This document shows, piece by piece, positions 57,409-64,000 of a DNA stretch of 64,000 bases; within the stretch, counting starts at the first letter, position 1; each line of letters begins with the position of its first letter. The position numbers and the translations under genes are program-made. This stretch comes from Tolypocladium sp. Sup5 PDA-1. Taxonomy: Eukaryota; Ascomycota; Sordariomycetes; Hypocreales; Ophiocordycipitaceae. The notes under the pieces were generated by a model. The model worked only from the letters and a program-made list of their open reading frames with translations, was not told the DNA's origin and did no database searches. The stretch is taken from NCBI GenBank assembly GCA_000750105.3, contig JPHH03000014.1, forward strand, positions 558,001 to 622,000, in the 5' to 3' direction.

Positions 57409-58119
57409 ATGGCCACCAGCAGCAGTAGCAGAGAAAGCCAAGGCCCTTTACTACCGCAGTATGTCCTCGACCGCATCCCGCAGACAGACCTCTGCGTAAC
57501 CGCACTGCATCTCGCCTGGCGCGCCCTCCCAGAGCCCATCTTCAACCACTCCGTCCGCGTCTTCCTCATCGCCCGGTGGCTCGCCGAACGAGAAGCCAGC
57601 GAATGGGCCCGCGCGGACAAACTCCCGCTCCTCTTCGTGGCCTGCGTCTGCCACGACCTCGGCGCCAGCGAGTCGCACAACGGCCCCCAGCGCTTCGAGG
57701 TCGAGGGCGCCGACGCCGCGAGGAGCCATCTCCAGTCGCACGGCGTCCCCGACGCGGACGGCCGCCGGGTCTGGACCGCCATCGCCGTGCACACCAGCCC
57801 TGGCATTGCCGAGCGCATCGACCCGCTGGCGCGGCTGGTGCGCCTCGGCGTCAGGGTTGACTTTTCGGCCGCCGCGAGGAGAGACTTGGACGCCGGCGGC
57901 TTCGCGGCCGAGATGGAGGCGCACCTCCCGCGGTTGCAGGTCGAGAAGGCGCTCGGCGATGCTGTCGTCGGCCAGGCGGGACATGGACACGGCGTGGAGC
58001 CGCCTGATAGCCTGACCTGGCCGAGCACGGAGAAGCACCCTGCGGCGAGCTGGCCGGGGATGCTACTGCGTGCGCACTTGCAGAACCCGGGCGTCGATGG
58101 GGTTAATCCAGCGTTCTAG
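57409..58119 (+). CDS. Second HD-domain (cyanamide hydratase-like) protein
   Basis: An intronless frame of 236 residues divergent from the cyanamide hydratase gene, with ~730 bp between starts. FNHSVRVFLIARWL and CVCHDLGAS (His82-Asp83) match the same HD fold, followed by VWTAIAVHTSPGIAERIDPLARLVRLGVRVDF and AEMEAHLPRLQVEKALG. Sequence is distinct enough that substrate may differ; many fungal paralogues of this type are uncharacterised. The start has a short Ser-rich leader. High GC at third positions indicates a maintained gene. Confidence 0.85.
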   Translation: MATSSSSRESQGPLLPQYVLDRIPQTDLCVTALHLAWRALPEPIFNHSVRVFLIARWLAEREASEWARADKLPLLFVACVCHDLGASESHNGPQRFEVEGADAARSHLQSHGVPDADGRRVWTAIAVHTSPGIAERIDPLARLVRLGVRVDFSAAARRDLDAGGFAAEMEAHLPRLQVEKALGDAVVGQAGHGHGVEPPDSLTWPSTEKHPAASWPGMLLRAHLQNPGVDGVNPAF

Positions 58120-58327
58120 GCGTGGAGCATGGTGCTTGCATCGGTCTCGGGTGAGCTGTCGTGCAGAGCTGCATGTAGCATGCCCCAACTTCGTAATGTC
58201 TATGCATGCAGGCGTTTATAGGAATCCCCAAGTTAATATACATACATTGACAACCTAGCTCAAGCAACATGACGTGACGTACCGTGTACGCTCCATCTCG
58301 TCCACCACCCCGTCCGTACGGCCTCGT

Positions 58328-58937
58328 CTACAGCCCAACCGCCTCGCAGACCGCCGTCGCCATCCCGACATGCTGCCTATACGCATCCGGGATCGCCGAC
58401 CGCTGCACCTCCTGGCACAGCGCCGCCACGTCCATGGTCTGCCACCCGCCCACGGCCGTCATGCCCCTGAAGAACTGGCCCGCCGAGCACGCCGCGCCCA
58501 TGTCGCACGCCACGTCTGTGTAAAAGGCCGCGCGCTGCTGGAAGATGCCCACGCTGTCGTTGTCCGAGCCCAGCCCGTCGTGCCGGTAGTCGAGCGACGC
58601 GGGGACGGCATTGTTGGCGAGGACGCGCAGGTTCGACCACATTCAAATGGTATCCATGGTCAGTATACATGAAGATGCCCCTTTCATGGTGGGTATGTTT
58701 GGGGACAATGGGAGGACACACCTCGGTGAGGGCCGCAGTGAGGGCCGCGACACAGCCCTGCTTGCCGAGATGCTCCTTGTTATTCTCGTCGATGATGGCG
58801 CGCGCATTGGCCGTCTGCACCTCGTCCAGCCCGGGGAGGTTATCGCGCTTGACAACCTCGAAGCCGTCCGTGGGAGCGGCCAGGGCGGACGCGGCGCCAA
58901 GGGCGGCAATGAGGCCAAAGAGGCCGGAAGTCTTCAT
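58328..58937 (-). CDS. Secreted lysozyme-like (NLP/P60-type) protein, splice site doubtful
   Basis: Exon 1 (58937-58722) encodes a signal peptide (MKTSGLFGLIAALGAASALA), a short propeptide-like segment and GCVAALTAALTE. By homology the protein should continue with SNLRVLANNAVPASL and DGLGSDNDSVGIFQQRA from 58636 to the stop at 58328, total ~174 residues. The pattern DSVGIFQQR...FFRGMTAVGGWQTM with paired cysteines resembles secreted peptidoglycan-lytic domains of actinobacteria also found in some fungi. The donor GTGTGT and a CTGACC branch site are present, but no AG precedes 58636 in usable frame, so either splicing is non-canonical or the allele is broken. Function as an antibacterial lysozyme-like enzyme is inference. 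Confidence 0.7.
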
Positions 58938-59443
58938 TGTTATAGCAGTTGGTCTTTGAAATTGAGGGGCAAAGTTGCGTGTTGCTCATCTGCAGATGTG
59001 AGCTGTGAGCTGTGCGATGTGGTTGATGGACCCCAGGGGTTTGGACAATGTCAACGGGCTGCTTAAATAAATACTCTTTTACCGAGATGATTCAGTGACG
59101 AAAGAATATTGACCGCCTCATACTCCCGACTCACAGACCGTGAGCTCGGATGAAGCTGCTTCGTTTCACTAAATCCATGATTCATCATGATTCATCTCGA
59201 TGGAGACGTCCACGGGGGCAGTTGACCCGCAACGACGAGGAGAAAGCTATCAAGACATCTTCTGACACCTGCTTCTGCCGTCTCGTCTCCTCCGAGTTCC
59301 ACCGAGACTTGTCAGCGGTCAAGTGCAACGTTGGCAGATACGCCTGCAAAACTTCGAAGCAGATGTAAAACGGTATCAATGTAAAATATGTCTCGTCACC
59401 CCATGGTATTCGCCTCACAAACGCCCTAACCCACTTGCTCTCC
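58938..59443. other. Intergenic
   Basis: Promoter region of the secreted protein gene and 3' flank of the Sro7-like gene; no further gene seen. Confidence 0.5.
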
Positions 59444-62400
59444 TCAAAAGAACTTGCTCTTCAGCCCCCCCATCACAATGTTCCGCTTCTGCCGGCTCAT
59501 AAACTTATTCGCGTCATCCGCCCACCCCTGGCTCTGCTGCTGCAGGTTGTCCATGCCGTCGCCCATGATGTTGAGCTTCTCCGTGCGCTCGTTGAGCTGC
59601 CGCGTCAGGTACGCACCCCAGGTCTCCTGGCTCCCTGCCGCTGCCGCTGCCCCCGCCGCTGCCCCGGCGCCGCTCCTGGCAGCGCGTTGCTCCGCGGCGG
59701 CAGCCTCCAGCATGCGCTTGCTTGGCGGCCGGTCCGGGCCGCCGACAAGGAGGTCCAGGTCCAGGGGCGACACGTACTGCGTACCCGAGATCCACTGCAT
59801 GTTGGAAATGGTCGGCCGCGGAGGACACTCGAGCTTGGGGTTGATGAGGATATCCGGCGACGGTTGCAGGGGTTTCCCCGTGCCCCATACGTGAATGACA
59901 GCCAGCTCGCTCGGGCCGGTCCACGCGAATATGTCACCCGTCTGTGTCACCACCGCCGAGGTGCTGCGGCTGGCATCCACCATGGGCAAGCTTGCCTTTC
60001 CAATCTCCTTCAGAGCAGGAATCGAAAAGGCCCGTGCCGTCCGGTCCCCAAAGAGAGCAACGATGGCAAAGCCCTGGAGCTCCAGCTCCGCAACGCTTGC
60101 GGCATCGCAAAGAATGTCGTCAAACTCCTTTGACGCCCCCTTTGAACTCGCCGGCCTAAACACTCGAATCTCGCTTTGCGTAACTGTGACGTGTTAGCCA
60201 TTAACATGTGGCAGCTGGAAGGCTTGAGCACTCACCCGCAACGAGAGCACCATTCACCTGGCGTCCCTCGCGCAGCCCAGCAACAATCGGGCCCGTGGCC
60301 AAAGCCGGCCTCCCCGTGTCCGCCTCGATGGGCGACAGCGAAATGATCTTGCCGCCAAACGAGACCACGCCGGCGACCTGCACCGAGTAGCCCCCGTCGC
60401 CCTTTGGGAGAAGCTTGAAGGTAATCACCTTGCCCAGGTTCGTCCCTACGAAGCAGCAGATGCTCGAGTACTTGTCCTCGTCCAGCGTCATGACGCCAAA
60501 CTCAACCACGACGGGCCACTCCTTTTGCGGCGATGCCGAGCTCGAGTGGTGATGGCCCTTGAGGAACGAGGTGCGCTTCTCTTGCTTTGCGAAATCCGTC
60601 ATGGGAGCCTGGTAGATGATGCGCGGGCCGCGGAGGTCCATGATAGTCAGGAAGCCCAGCTCCGACCCGACAGCCACGAAGCCCACGTTGGAGACCTGGA
60701 CGGCCGTGATGGGGCCCATCATCATCTCGTAGAGCACAAACGGCTGCAGGCCCTCCTTGAGAGTTGGTTCCGCCCGCGAACTAATGTCAGTCAACCCCTT
60801 GGGGTTCGGCTCCAGCTGCGGCGGCTGGTCTCGTCCGTAGAAGCGGTTGGCGCCCCAGCGAAACACGACCGCCTCGCCGGTGCGCGTGCCGACGACAAAC
60901 TCCCCAGTGCTGGTTGCCATGCTCATGGCAGTAATCTCGACATCTTCGTACCGGTCGAGGGCGCGCGCCATGTCGACCTGCAGAACCAGCCCGTTTTCAA
61001 TGTCGTCGGCGTGGCCCGAGTCCCAGATGCGAATGGTGTTGTCGCCATGGGCGGCTTGGATGATTGTCCTCTCCTCAAACCTCTTCCGTGGCCTGGCCGC
61101 CTCCGCGCCGCCCTTGAGGAGCGGCTCGCCCTGGTCGCGCTTCTCCATCATGCACAGCCACCTAGGCCGCTCAAGGCTGGAAACGCAGACTTTGGTGATG
61201 AATGGGTGGACAAAGAAGGTCGAGGGATGCAGCTGGTTCGTGGGGCTAATGGCGTAGCCGGAGGGAAAGCTCATGGTGATGAGCTCGCCCGAGGACAGGA
61301 GGCTGATGACGGCGATGGGGTCCTGCGCGCCGCCAAAGTGAGGCGAACATCGAGGAACGAGCAGAAAGTCTAGAGCCTGCGCGCCGGGGGGCAGCGGAAG
61401 CGAGATTTGTCGCTTGCCGCGAAAGTAGTCGGCCAAAATCTGCCACGAGGACGTGGCATACATGGGCGTCAGCCCCAGTTCGATAAAGGTCATGCTCTTG
61501 GGCGATGCGTCGGGGCTCTGCCCGCCAGAAACCAACAAGCCCGAGTCGTCGCAGTTTTCCTTGCAGCACCAGGCGATCTTGGTGAACGGCTCGGCAATCG
61601 TCGGGTGCGCAGCGTTGGGCGCGGGTTGCTCGACTCCCGTGTTGGCCAGCGTTCTCGCCGTGATGATCTTCGCCTCCTTGGGATCCCACAGCACCAGGCT
61701 CCCGTCGTCGTGGGCGGTGACGACAAAGGTTCCCGAGGGATGCCAGACGGCGTGTGTCAACCGCGGCCGTCGCGTGGTGTCCACGGACAGGCTGTTCCCG
61801 CCGGGGGCTCCCGGGGGGAGGGTGTATTCGAGGAACTGGACAGCGCGGTTCTGCTTGAACGAGTAGATGACGGCGCCGTGGGTGTATCCGATGAGCATCT
61901 TGCCGACGTCCCGCGGGTGCATCGACATGCAAACGAGGCTTGCGGCGCGGGCATTCGGATCCCGCTCCCGCCAGTAGTTGGGCAGCCGGAACGCGCGAGC
62001 CAGGCTCCTCCGGTCGAGGTCGTAGGCCATGACGTCGCCGTTCTGCAGGCCGACAAAGGCCCAGTCGAGCATCGGGTCCGTCACCATGCCGACGACGTGG
62101 CCGGCGATGACCTGCGCCGCCAAGCGCGCGCCCGTGTCGAGATCCCACACGCCCAGCTCATTCTTGGTGTCGAGGCTGACGAGGCGGTTCGCGCTGAACT
62201 GCAGGCTCCGGAACGACGTCGCGCGGGCCGGCTCGAGGACCCGGTGGACGCGGCGCTGGCCAAAGATGTAGATCTTGCCGGGGCCAAACTTGCTCTCGCT
62301 GGTGCCGACGGCGAGCAGCGACTGGACGGGGTCGTATCCGAGGCAGCTATCGTCAAGAAGCATATCTGCGTCAGCGGGAGCAATGCGCACAAGACGCCGA

Positions 62401-62529
62401 CAAAACACACCTGATCTGCGAGTTGATGCCATAGCGCGCCTGGTCGTCGGGCGTGAAGAGCTCGGGGCGGATGCTCGCAGACAGGTCGTTCTGGATGCCC
62501 GCCTGCTTGCTGCGCAGAAAGCCAGCCAT
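59444..62529 (-). CDS. Sro7/tomosyn-like (lethal giant larvae) exocytosis protein
   Basis: Exons 62529-62411, 62346-60236 and 60183-59444 give 989 residues. Intron 1 ends at GACGATAG, chosen because it yields INSQISCLGYDPVQSLLAVG; intron 2 (GTGAGT...GGCTAAC...CACAG) yields LVAVTQSEIRVFRP. The body is a double WD40 propeller (for example VGTSESKFGPGKIYIFGQ, LVLWDPKEAKI, GDNTIRIWDSGHADD). The C-terminus (TRQLNERTEKLNIMGDGMDN, WADDANKFMSRQKRN) is an R-SNARE-like coiled coil, as in tomosyn. Such proteins bind Sec4/Sec9 and regulate fusion of secretory vesicles at the cell cortex. No lesion is seen. Confidence 0.93.
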
Positions 62530-63492
62530 CGCGACGGGGTGGTTCGGGGTATTCGGGGGCGGCTGGAGATGGAGGAGGAATAGGAGGCATAGTATTCTCC
62601 CTGCCGAGAGAGGACGGGCCAAGAGTTGATGTTTGTGGTGAGCTGCCCGTGGTGGGGTTCTGGGCTGTGCAGAGCAGCAACCTTGGAAGCAACCACGTCA
62701 TGCCACCACCCACCAGACGGTCAGACCCCACGCGGCCCGAGCGGTCGTTGTTTGGATGAATTCCAGATGTTTCATTGAAACCTTCATTGAAAATACGGAC
62801 AGCCGTAACCGCACATCCGTCGGTTTCCCTCTACACAACTAGAAGCAACCCGCAGGCCGACGACATCTGCCAAGCCGCATTGACAGGGCGAAGCCACCCA
62901 CGTCTCGGATGGCCCGGGCTCGGCAGCCAACGGAGGCTCCACCCCGGTCGGGACGGACACGGCACGCCAAACAACGGGGGCAACATCTTGTCTAGACTCT
63001 AGACGCCTCTGCGCACCGCCGTCTTCAAAGAGTGATGGTTGCTCATCAACAAGGTCAACGCCAGGTAGTGCGCCGTCTCAGTCATCTTGGCCAATGGCTG
63101 CGGCATGCCAATGTCATTGACAAAGCCTGTCCCAAGTCGTGGCCAGCCTCCAGCTGTGCCGCCAACATCTTTCGCACCTCGCTGGCAACCACACTCCCGA
63201 GACTCGGTGTCCTCACGACTGCGCCATCACAAAGGCTCAACAGAATTGCAATGCATCAGTCGATTGCGTTAGGCTACTGTATCTGAATGCAAAGACTCCT
63301 CCGCCGCCACCCACCACCAAGCCGGTCACCCCTTTTTATGTCCTCCGCCGCCAACCACCGCCAAACCGATCACCCCTTTTGAGTTGTGCCCTCACCAGCA
63401 CCGCCAGCTGATCATACCGGCCATACCTGCAACACCACCAAGCAAAGCAATTCCACCCCCAATTTCCACGCCGTGCCTCCGTCTTAGCACCT
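62530..63492. other. Intergenic
   Basis: Upstream region of the Sro7-like gene and 3' flank of the Argonaute gene; near-duplicate CCGCCACCCACCACCAAGCC-like blocks at 63300-63370. No gene supported. Confidence 0.45.
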
Positions 63493-64000
63493 CTAAATGT
63501 ACCACATGGTACCGCGGAAAAACTCCCGCTGGCGCATCTCGCCGTCGACCGGGCCACTCTCTCCCGTAGGCTTTCCACCGAGCTGCAGCAGGGGCGGCGA
63601 GTCATCGTCCTTGCCGGGCATGGTTCCGACTGACTGGCCCTTTGCAATCTTGTCGCGAATCAACTCGTGGCCCTTGCCACCGGCTCGGAAGCCTTCGCTC
63701 GTTGCCACGTTCTCATGCGCGCGGGCGCGGTTGCCGGCAAGATGGGCATAGTAGACAGCTGGGTGAAGCGATACCGGCGTCGTCGATCGTGCATACGAGT
63801 AGCACTGATGATAAATCATCTTCTGGAAGTCATTGACGGGCACGTTCATCTCGTCAGAAATGACATGGTAGTGAACAGGTCGCGCCGTTCCCTGGATGGC
63901 AACGTGGGAGCAGAGGTAGAAGTCCCACATGAAAGGGTGGGTGACCTCCTTTTCCACCAAAGTTCCCGGAAGGGCGTTTCCGTTCTTGTCACCATTCTGA
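63493..64000 (-). CDS. Argonaute (QDE-2-like), 3' end of PIWI domain
   Basis: The last 168 codons of an Argonaute gene; the rest lies beyond the window. PFMWDFYLCSHVAIQGTARP followed by VHYHVISDE contains the fourth catalytic residue (His of the DEDH tetrad), and QKMIYHQCYSYARSTTPVSL and VYYAHLAGNRARAH are the conserved helices after it. A Gly/Asp/Pro-rich tail ends MRQREFFRGTMWYI, the usual hydrophobic-aromatic C-terminus. Argonautes carry small RNAs in cytoplasmic quelling-type silencing. No stop or frameshift in the visible part. Confidence 0.93.
   Translation of the reverse strand, partial: QNGDKNGNALPGTLVEKEVTHPFMWDFYLCSHVAIQGTARPVHYHVISDEMNVPVNDFQKMIYHQCYSYARSTTPVSLHPAVYYAHLAGNRARAHENVATSEGFRAGGKGHELIRDKIAKGQSVGTMPGKDDDSPPLLQLGGKPTGESGPVDGEMRQREFFRGTMWYI

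Overview
The window is nuclear DNA of a filamentous ascomycete, most likely a sordariomycete and plausibly hypocrealean. The grounds are many short GT-AG introns of about 40-85 nt with CTRAC-like branch sites, gene families typical of that group (GATA and Zn(II)2Cys6 regulators, YAT-type amino acid permease, SRPK-like kinase, cyanamide hydratase, QDE-2-type Argonaute), and C-to-T decay at CpA/TpG sites that looks like repeat-induced point mutation (RIP). The species is not identified.

Layout. 0-5 kb: a 5-oxoprolinase and a small GATA factor. 5-10 kb: nearly gene-free, with one coding-like remnant. 10.3-12.3 kb: a seven-exon amino acid permease. 13.5-15.0 kb: a multiply broken SRPK-like kinase. 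15.1-16.2 kb: an AT-rich island with two inverted repeats and a three-exon gene for a small secreted six-cysteine protein, followed by a sulfotransferase-family gene. 17.9-30.8 kb: a sparse region with up to five small two-exon genes, all on the minus strand, that appear to form one unrecognised family, interleaved with a decayed EST1-type gene whose coding segment has been tandemly amplified. 30.8-36.2 kb: no recognisable gene. 36.2-39 kb: an unrecognised two-exon gene and a Myb-like gene. 40-55 kb: a graveyard holding a bacterial-like GNAT with one nonsense codon, an MCT-type MFS transporter with a deletion, a RIP-like unrecognised ORF, a truncated P5C dehydrogenase and a 2OG-Fe(II) oxygenase split by a 1.88 kb LTR element; an intact Zn2Cys6 factor and a GT8-like glycosyltransferase survive among them. 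55.9-64 kb: conserved genes again, namely cyanamide hydratase, a second HD-domain protein, a secreted lysozyme-like protein, an Sro7/tomosyn homologue and the 3' end of an Argonaute gene.

How the genes relate. No single pathway spans the window. The two outer parts look like core genome. The middle behaves as a fast-evolving compartment with low gene density, RIP-like decay, inserted repeats, probable bacterial acquisitions and small lineage-specific genes. All exon models were built by eye from splice signals and reading-frame continuity; none has transcript support.
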